Position numbers and translations under genes: made by a program. The notes under the pieces are model-generated. The model ran no database searches and was not told the origin of the DNA. It saw nothing but the letters and a program-made list of their open reading frames with translations. A stretch of 64,000 nucleotides of DNA, taken from assembly GCF_030849025.1 (NCBI RefSeq), contig NZ_CP118224.1:1038001-1102000 (forward strand), in the 5' to 3' direction. Origin of the DNA: Oceanimonas pelagia (GTDB taxonomy: Bacteria; Pseudomonadota; Gammaproteobacteria; Enterobacterales; Aeromonadaceae). This document shows, one piece after another, positions 55,667 through 64,000 of the stretch; position 1 is the first letter of the stretch; each line of letters starts with the position of its first letter.

Positions 55667-56167
55667 ATGACTGTATCGAACAAAAGCTACCTGAAAGGGT
55701 ACTACGACCGCACCAAGGCCCTCGGCCGAAAGGTGGTCAACTCCGACTTTACTCTGGAAATTGAAGGCTTCGAGGGCATGTTCCTGCTTGCCCCTCAGTG
55801 CCCCTGGCCCGTCACTACCGTAGCTGGTGAGATCTCGGTGCCCACTCCGCTTGGGGTTGAGGCCTGGGAGCCGCAACAGGTCAAGGCGGCCAAGCAAGGC
55901 CAGGTGCGCTTTATGGAAACGGTGGATGCGCCCATTGACCAGATGCTGGTGGAGCTGATCACCCAGGGCGGCACCTTCAACGCCAAGATCTATGAAGGCA
56001 CCCCCGAAAAGCATCTGCGCTACAAGCGCATTATCGACGCCTTTATTCAGGTGGACGACGCCGATCGCGACTGGGAGAACCGCAGCCAGCTCCTGACCTT
56101 CAGCGGCACCATGTTCTACCACTACTACGGCGAAGTGGTGAACGGCAACAGCGCGGATTACCGGTAA
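55667..56167 (+). CDS. Putative tail tube or baseplate-tube protein
   Basis: 166 aa from ATG 55667 (GGAG six bases upstream); ATG 55655 and 55625 are alternatives. NSDFTLEIEGFEGMFLLAPQ, AGEISVPTPLGVEAWEPQQ and LLTFSGTMFYHYYGEVVN suggest a beta-barrel tube-type protein like those capping or forming contractile tail tubes. It heads the baseplate group. It is the best tube candidate seen here, although the sheath gene lies 4.6 kb upstream. Confidence 0.6.
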   Translation: MTVSNKSYLKGYYDRTKALGRKVVNSDFTLEIEGFEGMFLLAPQCPWPVTTVAGEISVPTPLGVEAWEPQQVKAAKQGQVRFMETVDAPIDQMLVELITQGGTFNAKIYEGTPEKHLRYKRIIDAFIQVDDADRDWENRSQLLTFSGTMFYHYYGEVVNGNSADYR

Positions 56168-56541
56168 TGGCGGCGCTGTCGGAGTTGGTACAACGGTTTA
56201 TGGAGCAGGAGCGGGGGGCGGCCAACATCCTGCCGCTTGAGTCCGTAACCGCCCAGGCTCTGGCGGCCGCCCGTTTCCATGCGGGCTTTGCTGATATTGC
56301 GGCGATTCCCGAGGGGGCGGACGTTGCCGCCGATACTGACATATCCGTGTCTGAATGGGCTCAGATCCGCCCCTTGTTCCTGTTGTACGTAGAGCGGGAG
56401 ACCGCCTTGCAACTGGAGGCCACCAGGAGCATGGGCGCCGACCCGTTCGGTCGATCCAGCTCCGAGGTGGGCAACGAGATTACCCAGATGGAGGCAGACT
56501 ACCCGCGCCGGGTGTTCTGCATCCCGGTTATCACGGTGTAA
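56167..56541 (+). CDS. Putative baseplate-region protein
   Basis: 124 aa (MAALSELVQRFMEQERGAAN). Helical N-terminus and an aromatic middle (QIRPLFLLYVERETALQ). Located between the tube-like and hub-like genes, three bases before the latter. Function unknown; baseplate by position. Confidence 0.55.
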   Translation: MAALSELVQRFMEQERGAANILPLESVTAQALAAARFHAGFADIAAIPEGADVAADTDISVSEWAQIRPLFLLYVERETALQLEATRSMGADPFGRSSSEVGNEITQMEADYPRRVFCIPVITV

Positions 56542-56544
56542 GTC

Positions 56545-57438
56545 ATGGAGCTGCTTTACGACAAGGACAAGGTGATACGCGGCGATCTGATAAAACGGGC
56601 CGTGCTGCGCTCTGATCTGGTGCCGGTGCCGCTGACCCTGGAGGCGGAGATCAGGGCTGACAGGGAAGTGGCTCAATTCCTTGAGGTGGGGCAGTCCATT
56701 ACTACTTACATCGGCGACCAGCTGGAGATTATCAAGTCTGAATATGTGCCCTCTGGCAAAGCCCAAGGGGGGGCTGAGGCCGCCTTTGTGCGGCTGATCG
56801 CCGTGCTGAAGCCGGTGCAGGCCGTGTCATTCATCAAGACCCACGGCATTGTGCGCTACAACGCCACCCTGGCCGAGATTTATCGCGCTGCCGGCGCCAC
56901 CCTGCGCAGCATTGAAGGGGATTTTGCCGTGTCGCGCTTTGCCTGCCTGGCGGGAGAGGTGCCGACCTATCATATTGCCCGGGCGCTGCAGGAGGCGGGG
57001 GGCGTGGTGCGCTGGAATCAGGGCAGGCTGGGGTTTGTGCCGCTGCCGGCACTATTTCAGCAGGCGACCTATGACTCCCTGCCGAGCCATGCAGCCGATA
57101 AAGTGAATAGCGGTTTTCTGGAACGGCATGAGATACCGGCATTTTACAGTCTGGATGCCAATGGCCAGTTCGTGTTCGGCAACCGCAACAAGCCCCGGGC
57201 GCTGCGCTACCAGCCCGGCGCCACCGAAACAACGCTGCGCAATATGACCTCTTGCCTGGTGCTGACCCGCACCGCCAGGTACAAGTACGCTCCGTCCGTC
57301 ACCGCCGGCATGCTGTTCGGAATAGAAGGAGGATCGCCCCTGGTGGTGATGACCGCTGCCAGCCTGTGGGAAGCGGGCACCGACGGCGAGCCGCCCAACC
57401 AGTACACCAAGCTGTGGCTGGGGAGGTTTGAGCGATGA
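56545..57438 (+). CDS. Putative baseplate hub-like protein
   Basis: 297 aa. VIRGDLIKRAVLRSDLVPVP near the start, and a C-terminus LVLTRTARYKYAPSVTAGML and WEAGTDGEPPNQYTKLWLG, resemble the hub domain (gpD/gp27-type) that carries the central spike. It is followed with a 4-bp overlap by the spike gene, which supports the reading. The assignment is tentative. Confidence 0.6.
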   Translation: MELLYDKDKVIRGDLIKRAVLRSDLVPVPLTLEAEIRADREVAQFLEVGQSITTYIGDQLEIIKSEYVPSGKAQGGAEAAFVRLIAVLKPVQAVSFIKTHGIVRYNATLAEIYRAAGATLRSIEGDFAVSRFACLAGEVPTYHIARALQEAGGVVRWNQGRLGFVPLPALFQQATYDSLPSHAADKVNSGFLERHEIPAFYSLDANGQFVFGNRNKPRALRYQPGATETTLRNMTSCLVLTRTARYKYAPSVTAGMLFGIEGGSPLVVMTAASLWEAGTDGEPPNQYTKLWLGRFER

Positions 57439-57902
57439 GCAACACCGGCAGCGGCCTGCTGACCGGCAAGTGGCCGGCGGTGGTGGAAAGCTATGACCAG
57501 GACAGCCGCACCTGCGAAGTGTCGATCCCGGGCCAGACCGATGGCGGCGGCCACCTGCGTGCCGAAATTGAATACCCGGTGGGCGACAAGTCCCGTCATG
57601 CCACCCAGACCGAGATTGAGATCCTGCCGGGAGATCTGGTGTGGGTGGAATTTATTCAGGGTGACCCCCGTTATCCACTGATCACCGGGTGGCGAAACCC
57701 TGCGGTGGGAAACAGCAAAGACTGGCGGCGCTGGCATCACCGCAACATGGAGCTGCTGACCGACCAGCAGATGCGCATGATCTCCAAGCAGACCATTCAT
57801 ATCGAAGCGGGGCAAAGTATTACCCTGCAGGTGGGCGGCACCACCATTACCCTGACCGGCGAGGACATAACCCAACTCGCCAGCATGATTTATCTGAACT
57901 GA
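57435..57902 (+). CDS. Baseplate central spike (gpV/gp5-like OB-fold)
   Basis: 155 aa. The N-terminal OB-fold (LLTGKWPAVVESYDQDSRTC) with DLVWVEFIQGDPRYPLITGW is followed by a beta-helical repeat region (KQTIHIEAGQSITLQVGGTT, ITLTGEDITQLASM). This is the layout of VgrG/gpV-type spikes that pierce the outer membrane. With the PAAR protein (58893) it forms the tip. Confidence 0.8.
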   Translation: MSNTGSGLLTGKWPAVVESYDQDSRTCEVSIPGQTDGGGHLRAEIEYPVGDKSRHATQTEIEILPGDLVWVEFIQGDPRYPLITGWRNPAVGNSKDWRRWHHRNMELLTDQQMRMISKQTIHIEAGQSITLQVGGTTITLTGEDITQLASMIYLN

Positions 57903-57911
57903 GGCTTCGCT

Positions 57912-58391
57912 ATGTCCAAAAATATCCTGTTCCCCTTCACTGCCATGAGCAGCAACGATCCTGCGATGAAGGAGGTGGCCCGCCACTTCAAGAAGGCCGG
58001 TGCCAATGTGGTGCAGGCAGAGGTGAATCCGGCCATTCGTCGCACCAGCGGCATTGCCTACCGTGAAATCCACCTGTCTTTCACCGACAGCCAGATCGTT
58101 ACTCTGCGCATCAAGGAAACCGGTGATATCTATCAGGTGCTGCTCAACAAGAAGGTGGTCCCCATTCGCGATCAGGATGACCACAGCGCCGCCATCAAGG
58201 AGGTTGCCAAGCTGATGGAGCGAGGGCGCGCCGCATTTCAGCGCAAGCTTGCTAAGGTCAGAGTGGCACTGCCGTCCAGCGTGAAGACGGCGGCACCCAA
58301 GATGGAGGCGCTACTGGTGCAGCGGCGCGATAGCCTGGCTGCCGAGATTGCGGCCATTGATAGCGAGCTGGAAGCGCTGGCGGCTGGCTGA
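57912..58391 (+). CDS. Phage protein near the polyvalent genes, unknown
   Basis: 159 aa (MSKNILFPFTAMSSNDPAMK). A compact alpha/beta domain (HLSFTDSQIVTLRIKETGDI) precedes a coiled-coil C-terminus. It lies between the spike gene and the PAAR gene and could be linked to the anti-restriction-type proteins further right. I cannot name it. Confidence 0.6.
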   Translation: MSKNILFPFTAMSSNDPAMKEVARHFKKAGANVVQAEVNPAIRRTSGIAYREIHLSFTDSQIVTLRIKETGDIYQVLLNKKVVPIRDQDDHSAAIKEVAKLMERGRAAFQRKLAKVRVALPSSVKTAAPKMEALLVQRRDSLAAEIAAIDSELEALAAG

Positions 58392-58918
58392 TGGCGCCGG
58401 GCTACACGGTGGAGTGGCTGCCGGCGCCCGGGCTGCTTTTCAAGGCGCCAGAAACGGCCGGCGGCATATCGCACCGGATCCGGTGCGTGATTATTCCCAC
58501 GCCCGCCGGTGAGGATGGCGAAGATCCGGAGCCGCCTCCCGAGGTGGTGGGGTACCGGGCGATCATTGAGCCAGCGCCGCCCGTGCCGGTGCTGGAGCTG
58601 GCTGTGTCGGGGCAGGGGGTAACCCTGAGCGCGCAGACCCTGGCCGGGCTGTTTGGTATCGACTTTATCGACTACCTGCAGGATGGCGTCATTGCGCGGG
58701 TGACGAGCTGGGGCGCGCTGCCAGCCCAAGCCGAACAGGTGATTGAGTTCAGGCCGAGCCGGCTGACCAGTCGCAGTTACCTGTTGCAGGTGACCGCCGA
58801 GCTGACAAACGGTGAGCGTGAGCAGGCAAGCTACACCCTCACCATTACCCAAGAATGGACTGCCGGACGAGACCGGCTGAAGGAGGAAGTAAATGCCCGC
58901 AGTAACAAGACAAGGTGA
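58391..58918 (+). CDS. Baseplate-region protein, unknown
   Basis: 175 aa. An acidic linker (PTPAGEDGEDPEPPPEVVGY) joins two beta-rich parts, the second of Ig-like character (RLTSRSYLLQVTAELTNGER). It starts at a TGATG overlap and its end overlaps the PAAR gene by 26 bp. Probably a tail fibre or baseplate accessory. Confidence 0.55.
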   Translation: MAPGYTVEWLPAPGLLFKAPETAGGISHRIRCVIIPTPAGEDGEDPEPPPEVVGYRAIIEPAPPVPVLELAVSGQGVTLSAQTLAGLFGIDFIDYLQDGVIARVTSWGALPAQAEQVIEFRPSRLTSRSYLLQVTAELTNGEREQASYTLTITQEWTAGRDRLKEEVNARSNKTR

Positions 58919-59183
58919 TGGCTGCACCGGCCATGGCAGCTACCCGCCCCGCAACAGTGTGAGCGGAAGCGGCAATGTGATGATCAACGGCATTCCCGCA
59001 CACCGGCAAGGGGATGGCTGGGAGACCCACTGCAACGACGTGCCCGCGTGCCATGGCGGCAGCCTGGCGGCAGGGTCCGGCACCGTGATAGTCAACGGCA
59101 AGCAGCTGGGTCGGGTGGGCGATCCGGTGGACTGCGGATCCGCTGTGGCGGCCGGCTCACCCAACGTATTTGCAGGGGGATAG
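58893..59183 (+). CDS. PAAR-domain spike tip protein
   Basis: 96 aa. MPAVTRQGDGCTGHGSYPPR, SGNVMINGIPAHRQGDGWE and GTVIVNGKQLGRVGDPVDCG carry the PAAR pattern, with His and Cys ligands for the zinc/iron ion that shapes the sharp tip. It caps the central spike. The start ATG 58893 follows AGGAGGAAG. Confidence 0.85.
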   Translation: MPAVTRQGDGCTGHGSYPPRNSVSGSGNVMINGIPAHRQGDGWETHCNDVPACHGGSLAAGSGTVIVNGKQLGRVGDPVDCGSAVAAGSPNVFAGG

Positions 59184-59199
59184 AAAGGAAAACCCAAGG

Positions 59200-59265
59200 G
59201 CGGCGCCGTCCGGCCCGCCCGTAATATGGCCTGACCACACTCCCGAATAACCCGAGGGCCATAAC
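59200..59265. other. Hairpin-rich leader of the large polyvalent gene
   Basis: GGGCGG (59199-59204) pairs with CCGCCC (59215-59220), and ATGGCC (59226-59231) pairs with GGCCAT, which ends just before the ATG at 59266. Only weak purine-rich sequence lies in the stem, so the start of the 1219-aa protein may be structurally masked. Confidence 0.4.
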
Positions 59266-62200
59266 ATGAACCTAGCCTGGAACGAGCAGGGCTCCCCCAT
59301 TGGTGTATCCATCGATCAGCTGCTGTACCGCATCCGATCGGATGACGGCCGCGAGGGGCTGATTTTCGACAGCGTAACCCTGAATGACATTCTGAGCGAA
59401 GACGGCGTGGAGCAGTTTGTCTTTGACGCCATGGTGACCCCCTTTTCTCGCCTGCGCCGCAAAATGGAGCAGATGCTCAAGGTGATGAACCGCGCCGTTG
59501 AGGGGCTGGACGTCACCGCTATGCAGGTGTCCGATCCGTTCCGCCGCAACGGTGTCGCCCAGGTGGCGGCCGTGTTTGAGCTGAGCGATGGTCAGACCGT
59601 GACCGTGTATTTCCACAACCCCGACAGCACCCCGAACAAGCTCACCCCCACCGATGAGATGGTGTCCTGGAAGTGGATGCTCAACAAGAAGGACATCACC
59701 ATAGTGGTGGCGCCCGAGAAGGGCAGGGATCTGGCTGTGCGGGAGGTGTCGCGCCGCATTATGCGCCTGGCCGAGCGCAACAGTCAGGCATTTGCCCGGC
59801 AGAACGCCCGGCGCGCCGAGCGCCTGGAGCGCATTCAGGGCCTGAAGGACGAGATTGGCGAGCTGGAGCAGACCCTGGAGCAAAAGCAGCGGGATCTGGA
59901 GCTGGCCCGGGTTGAGGCCGAGAGTCGCGCACTGGCCCAAAAGGAGCTGTCCGCAGAAGAGGGCATGACCGCGCTGAACGGCATCAAGCGGTTCCTGAGC
60001 CGGGCCCAGTATCGCACCATTGCCGCCGCCATGAAGGGCGAAGAGAAGCAGTTCTTTATCGATAAAGCCCGGCTGCTGGCTGACATTATCAACGGCATGG
60101 CCGAAACCTACGAGCAGGATGGCAAGGGCATGGATGCGACCGCCTACCTGCATTACTTCAAGGGTGGCGCTGACTGGTACATCACCGAAAAGGACAGCCA
60201 GGGCGGCACTCAGCAGGCCTTTGGTTGGGCCAATCTGGGTCATGGCGGCGAGCTGGGCTACATCAGCATTGACGAACTCACCCAGAACAACGCCGAGCTG
60301 GATCTGCACTTTGACCCGCAGCCGCTGAACGGCGTGGTGGAAGATCAGGAAAGCGAGCCGGCAGCCGATAGTGGCAATAGCGCCGACAACGCCCCCATGA
60401 ATGCCGCAATCGCCATGGTGGAAACCGTGATCGGGGAATTTGACGGCAGCCTGTCGGGCTGGGAGCGGGACGAGTCATTCTCCGGCGGCGCCTGGTCCTT
60501 CACCAACCTGACATTTGGTGGCGTAACGGTGCGCGCCGGTGTGTCCTATGGCGGCGTGGTGTCGCTGGATGGCAAGCCCCACGACCCGGAAGGCCGGGTG
60601 ATCGACAGCGCCGACAGCCTGCGCGCCGCCATTGTGGCCATGCTGCCCAAGGACGAAGAGCAACAGCAGACCTGGAACGCCAGCACCGAAAGCGTGCGCG
60701 AACTGGACGACGAGCAGTTTGCTGCCGCCCTGGCCGAACTGGAAGCCGATAACCTGCGTAGCGAAGCCGTGCTGTTGCTGGCCCGTCGCAAAGGCACCGA
60801 CGAGCAGATTGCCGAAGCCGAGCAGATTTTGCAGGAATACAACGACGCCGGCCATGCCTCTGCCGAGCTGATTGCCCGCCGTGATGCCCTGCGTAACGCC
60901 ATTGAGCAGGGTGTGAGCGAGCCTGAGTCAGCCTCTGAAGATCTGCAGCCAGAGGGCGCGGAAAGCGTAGTCAAAACCGCCAAAGGCTCCGAAGTGATCA
61001 CCGGCTTTTCTGTGGTGGAAGCCGCCGCCCTGATCGCCTCCCATGATGCCGATGGCAACCCCAACCCGGCGTACCCGCAAGAGCTGCAACCCCGCGACCG
61101 CAGCCGCACCTCTTCCGTTGCCTGGGTGAAGAAGACCGCCAACCAGCTTGACCCCGACAGCCTGGGTAAAACCCGCCGGGCCGACTCTGGTGCGCCGATT
61201 GTGGGCCCCGATCTGGTGGTGGAGTCCGGCAACGGTCGCACCATGGCCATTCAGGAGGCTTACCGCACCGGTAAGGCCGAGGAATATCGCCAGTGGCTAC
61301 AGGAAGAGGCGGAGTTTTACGGCCTGAATGCGGGCAAGGTGGCCGCCATGAAAGCGCCCGTGCTGGTTCGTATCCGCACCAGCGCCATTGATCGCCGCCA
61401 GTTTGCCATTGAGGCCAATCAGGACGACAAGCTGGCCATGACCGGCACCGAAAAAGCCAAGGCCGATGCCGACCGCCTGGACAGCAACCTGATGGCTCGC
61501 CTGAGTGATGACGGCAACCTGTTGTCGGCCGCTAACCGTGACTTTGTGGCCGGCTTTCTGGCCTCGCTGGGTGAGTCCGAGTCGGCGCAGTACGTTACCA
61601 CCAACGGCCAGCCTACCGGCGCGCTGATCGCCCGCATTCAGGCCGCCATTTTTGCCAAGGCATACAGTGATGATCGCCTACTGGAGTTGTCCGCCGACGC
61701 CAGCAAGCCGGAGGTAGCCAATATCATCGAGGCACTGAACGTGGCTGCCCCCGAGTTCATTCTGGCCCGCTCTGCCGATGAGGCTGGTGCCGAGGCGCTG
61801 AGCGGCCGGCTGGTGGACAGCGTGGAAGCATCCATGAATGAGCAGGCGGTAGAGGCCATCATTCAGGCTGCCAACCTGGTGCGCAAGGCCAAGAGTGAAG
61901 GGGCCAGCGTAGAGGAAACCGTTAATCAGTTGGGTCTGTTTGGCGATGTGCCGCCGGCCACTGCCGCCATGGCGTTGTTCATTAACCGCAATAACCGCAG
62001 CGCCAAGCGCCTGGGTGTGGCATTCAAGGCCATGGCCGAGTTTGTGCGCCAGGAAGCCGAGCGCGGCCAGACCGTGGATATGTTCGGTGACGCAACGGAG
62101 GTGACCTTGCAGGAAATTATTGACGCCGCCAACCGCAAACTGGAGCAGGAATACGGCGAGGGCGCGTTTGCCATTGAATCACTGGATCTGTTTGCGCAAT

Positions 62201-62925
62201 CCCAGCCAGAGAGCGACCCCGAGCAGGCCCTGCAGAAAGCCCGCGAGCAGACCGACACCGATCCCACCGATAGGCAAAAGGAGAATGGTGATTACCAGAA
62301 GGGCGAGCTGAGCGCCTTTAGCCTGGAACTGGTCATTGAAAACCCCAAGGGGCACGTTCGTTCCGGCAAGAGCGAAAACGGCGATGAGTGGTCCGTCAGC
62401 ATGGCCCACGATTACGGCTACATCAAAGGCACCAAAGGGCTGGACGGCGACGAGGTGGACGCCTTTATCGGCCCCAATCTCGAAAGCGAAAAGGCGTTTG
62501 TGATCGAGCAGGTTGACCCCTCCGGCAAGCTGGACGAGCACAAGGTCATGCTGGGCTTTGATGATGAAGAAAGCGCCAAGCAGGGCTACCTATCCAGCTA
62601 CAAGGCTGGCTGGGATGGCCTGGGCTCCATCCGTGAAATGAGCCTGGAAGAGCTGAAAGCCTGGCTGCCGAATGCTGACCAGTCAACCAACGATGAATCA
62701 TCAGTCAACCAAGAGGGTGAGCCCAGCCCGGCCGAGGCCGACACCGCTTTCCTGCAATCGGTTATCGACGGCGCCGTACCCGACATGCTGGCCCCCGAGC
62801 TGGGCGACGAGATCGCCGCCGTGCTGGAGCGCCATGCCGACAATCCCGACATGGAAGCCCTGCTGGAGCAGGCCGTAATGGCCTACCAGACCGCCATGCT
62901 GAACGCCACCGCCAATATTGAGTAA
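59266..62925 (+). CDS. Polyvalent protein: DarA-like N-terminus, DUF2958-like, DdrB-type ParB-like and InPase-like domains
   Basis: 1219 aa. Residues 1-165 (FVFDAMVTPFSRLRRKMEQM, then VYFHNPDSTPNKLTP) resemble the DarA N-terminal domain of P1; 170-230 is a coiled coil; 290-356 (YLHYFKGGADWYITEKDS, then FGWANLGHGGELGYISIDEL) matches DUF2958; 575-840 (ELQPRDRSRTSSVAWVKKTA, then VVESGNGRTMAIQEAYRTGK) fits the DdrB-type ParB-like domain; 1022-1135 (DEVDAFIGPNLES) fits the phage inorganic-pyrophosphatase-type domain. P1 Dar proteins are packaged in the head and protect injected DNA from type I restriction. One VIDSA (~446) recalls the head-protein motif. Confidence 0.8.
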   Translation: MNLAWNEQGSPIGVSIDQLLYRIRSDDGREGLIFDSVTLNDILSEDGVEQFVFDAMVTPFSRLRRKMEQMLKVMNRAVEGLDVTAMQVSDPFRRNGVAQVAAVFELSDGQTVTVYFHNPDSTPNKLTPTDEMVSWKWMLNKKDITIVVAPEKGRDLAVREVSRRIMRLAERNSQAFARQNARRAERLERIQGLKDEIGELEQTLEQKQRDLELARVEAESRALAQKELSAEEGMTALNGIKRFLSRAQYRTIAAAMKGEEKQFFIDKARLLADIINGMAETYEQDGKGMDATAYLHYFKGGADWYITEKDSQGGTQQAFGWANLGHGGELGYISIDELTQNNAELDLHFDPQPLNGVVEDQESEPAADSGNSADNAPMNAAIAMVETVIGEFDGSLSGWERDESFSGGAWSFTNLTFGGVTVRAGVSYGGVVSLDGKPHDPEGRVIDSADSLRAAIVAMLPKDEEQQQTWNASTESVRELDDEQFAAALAELEADNLRSEAVLLLARRKGTDEQIAEAEQILQEYNDAGHASAELIARRDALRNAIEQGVSEPESASEDLQPEGAESVVKTAKGSEVITGFSVVEAAALIASHDADGNPNPAYPQELQPRDRSRTSSVAWVKKTANQLDPDSLGKTRRADSGAPIVGPDLVVESGNGRTMAIQEAYRTGKAEEYRQWLQEEAEFYGLNAGKVAAMKAPVLVRIRTSAIDRRQFAIEANQDDKLAMTGTEKAKADADRLDSNLMARLSDDGNLLSAANRDFVAGFLASLGESESAQYVTTNGQPTGALIARIQAAIFAKAYSDDRLLELSADASKPEVANIIEALNVAAPEFILARSADEAGAEALSGRLVDSVEASMNEQAVEAIIQAANLVRKAKSEGASVEETVNQLGLFGDVPPATAAMALFINRNNRSAKRLGVAFKAMAEFVRQEAERGQTVDMFGDATEVTLQEIIDAANRKLEQEYGEGAFAIESLDLFAQSQPESDPEQALQKAREQTDTDPTDRQKENGDYQKGELSAFSLELVIENPKGHVRSGKSENGDEWSVSMAHDYGYIKGTKGLDGDEVDAFIGPNLESEKAFVIEQVDPSGKLDEHKVMLGFDDEESAKQGYLSSYKAGWDGLGSIREMSLEELKAWLPNADQSTNDESSVNQEGEPSPAEADTAFLQSVIDGAVPDMLAPELGDEIAAVLERHADNPDMEALLEQAVMAYQTAMLNATANIE

Positions 62926-62934
62926 GGAACTATC

Positions 62935-64000
62935 GTGAGCATTATTTTTGACAACAGCAATGGGGAGGGGGCCAAGCAGGTGCTGGCCCGCCTGAAACTG
63001 GTCACGCAACTGGCGAGCACCCGCAAGGATTTGCTGGCTCTGCCTGCTGGCGTTGGTTCGCTGGCACCCAGGCTGGCTCTGGTGCGCGAGGCCAACCGGC
63101 TGCGCGCCGAGCTGGGGGAGCTGGACGGTCCCGCTTTGAGCGATGATCCCAACAGCCCCCACTACCGGTTCCGCGATACCGGCGAGGTGTCCGGCAGTCG
63201 CAAGGAGCTGGCTGCCAGCGCCATTAGGCTGGCCAAATCCAACGGTGACGCCGTGAAAGTCACGGATATCGACTGGCAGGCCATTGAAGAGAACCCGCGT
63301 GAAGCGGAAGAGCTAATCAGCAAGGGCAACCTGTTTGGTGAAACCGACTGGGAGCAATTGCAGCAAGGGGGCATGGATCCTGCTGCCGGCTTTCTGGTGG
63401 ATAAGGTGTTTGCCGCTATCGGCCCCAAGCCGGCCGGCGATGCAGCGCCACAATTGCGTCAGGACTATGCCTGGGGGTTACAGGCCATTCGCGCCCGCAT
63501 GCAAGCCTGCACCAGTGTGAGTGACGTGCGCGAGGCGCTGGAGGTGATCCGCGATGAAATGATCGGCACCAATCTTAACGAGCAGGAAGCGGAACGCTAT
63601 ACCGCCCTTATGCAGCAACGGCAGCAGGCTGCCGACCGTAACGTGGCGATCCGCCAGGCCATTGATGCAGCCCAGACCGAGATGTATCAGGCCGGCGCCG
63701 AGCTGCGGCAGGCTCAGTACAAGATAGAAAGCCGCGGACGCCGGGGCTGGAAGCCGGATCCTACCCTGGCTGAAGCGCTTGCCGATGCGCAGGCCGCCTA
63801 CAGCGAGGCCGAGGCCCGCTGGAGCAGTGCCCTGAAGGACACCAAAGATGAACGTGAGACGTTGCGCGCCACCATGCTCGACACCCACAATCAGGCCGCC
63901 CTGATTGTGGCTGAAGCCCGGGAACGGAACAGCCGGGAGAGCCAGGAGTGCAGATCATGGCGAAGCTTTGGCGAGCGCTTTGCCAAGCTGGTCAATTACC
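62935..64000 (+). CDS. N-terminal part of a second polyvalent protein (cut by right edge)
   Basis: The frame is open from GTG 62935 (355 codons seen) to the window end. It starts MSIIFDNSNGEGAKQVLARL, reads HYRFRDTGEVSGSRKELAAS and DWQAIEENPREAEELISKGN (a domain often found at the start of DdrB/DarB-type polyvalent proteins) and continues as coiled coil. AAGGAAC precedes the GTG. In phages of this type the downstream part carries helicase and methylase domains; here it is not visible. Confidence 0.7.
   Translation, partial: MSIIFDNSNGEGAKQVLARLKLVTQLASTRKDLLALPAGVGSLAPRLALVREANRLRAELGELDGPALSDDPNSPHYRFRDTGEVSGSRKELAASAIRLAKSNGDAVKVTDIDWQAIEENPREAEELISKGNLFGETDWEQLQQGGMDPAAGFLVDKVFAAIGPKPAGDAAPQLRQDYAWGLQAIRARMQACTSVSDVREALEVIRDEMIGTNLNEQEAERYTALMQQRQQAADRNVAIRQAIDAAQTEMYQAGAELRQAQYKIESRGRRGWKPDPTLAEALADAQAAYSEAEARWSSALKDTKDERETLRATMLDTHNQAALIVAEARERNSRESQECRSWRSFGERFAKLVNY

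Larger units (their letters stand above)
14161..64000. mobile_element. Prophage of a contractile-tailed temperate phage (right end outside window)
   Basis: Integrase and excisionase, a divergent CI/Cro switch, RecET, replication genes, terminases, capsid, tail sheath, lysis cassette, spike and PAAR genes form one continuous phage genome. It interrupts phoX at the left. The early left arm is on the minus strand and the remainder almost entirely on the plus strand. The virion module is still incomplete at the right edge: no portal or tape measure is seen. The element is therefore more than 50 kb. Confidence 0.95.

Noticed and set aside
59266-62925. 1219-aa protein as tape measure
   Set aside because: It has globular DarA/DUF2958/ParB/InPase-like parts rather than a continuous helical repeat with membrane segments.

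Overview
The window is GC-rich DNA from a gammaproteobacterium. It has a left flank of about 14 kb of ordinary chromosome and then the first ~50 kb of a temperate phage genome that runs past the right edge. The host genes (a TyrR with the sigma70-type AAA+ domain, CcoG, a Tas-like aldo/keto reductase, a PhoX-type phosphatase) suggest a marine or aquatic Aeromonadales-like bacterium such as Oceanimonas or Zobellella. That assignment rests on overall resemblance only.

Host part (1-14160). An exported LprI/MliC-type protein is cut by the left edge. Then come tyrR with its own TyrR box, a hotdog thioesterase followed without a gap by a MocR-type PLP regulator, ccoG, a large CHASE/PAS/GGDEF/EAL protein with a C-terminal zinc-binding-like domain, a three-gene set (cupredoxin-like, LolA-like, SRPBCC), an aldo/keto reductase, and the 3' part of a phoX gene. 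The prophage interrupts phoX: the integrase stop codon abuts the phosphatase fragment, and the Tat-signal end is missing.

Prophage early left arm (14161-30900, minus strand): integrase, excisionase, many small tightly overlapping genes, three DNA methyltransferases (C5, MT-A70 type, another class I enzyme), RdgC, a coiled-coil protein with an RNA-polymerase-alpha-CTD-like end, RecT and a RecE-like nuclease. A structured, apparently untranslated segment ending in a terminator lies near 30.0-30.44 kb. The switch (30.8-31.98 kb) has pL and pR with matching operators, a CI-like repressor that seems to lack both peptidase catalytic residues, and Cro.

Early right arm (31.99-37.2 kb, plus strand): O- and P-like replication genes with iteron-like repeats inside the O gene, a Rha/KilAC antirepressor, DUF1367, Ref, RusA and an HTH regulator.

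Late region (37.2-64 kb): small and large terminase, a divergent small regulator with a perfect 20-bp palindrome, a PP-loop/PAPS-reductase-like enzyme, small genes, virion genes including a major capsid protein and a tail sheath, a tail-chaperone-like overlapping pair, a lysis cassette (two holin-like proteins, endolysin, Rz/Rz1), a baseplate group with spike and PAAR tip, and polyvalent DarA/DdrB-like proteins probably injected with the DNA. The sheath, spike and PAAR tip indicate a contractile-tailed phage. I recognise no portal, prohead protease or tape measure here; they may lie to the right.

Points most worth a second look: a recurring [L/F]-D-S-A motif confined mostly to head-region proteins (candidate prohead protease sites), the apparently non-cleavable CI beside an antirepressor, the hairpin-rich RNA region, an AGAGGACCAA element repeated before early genes, an EF-hand protein and a SWIM-type zinc protein among the virion genes, and the polyvalent anti-restriction-type proteins.
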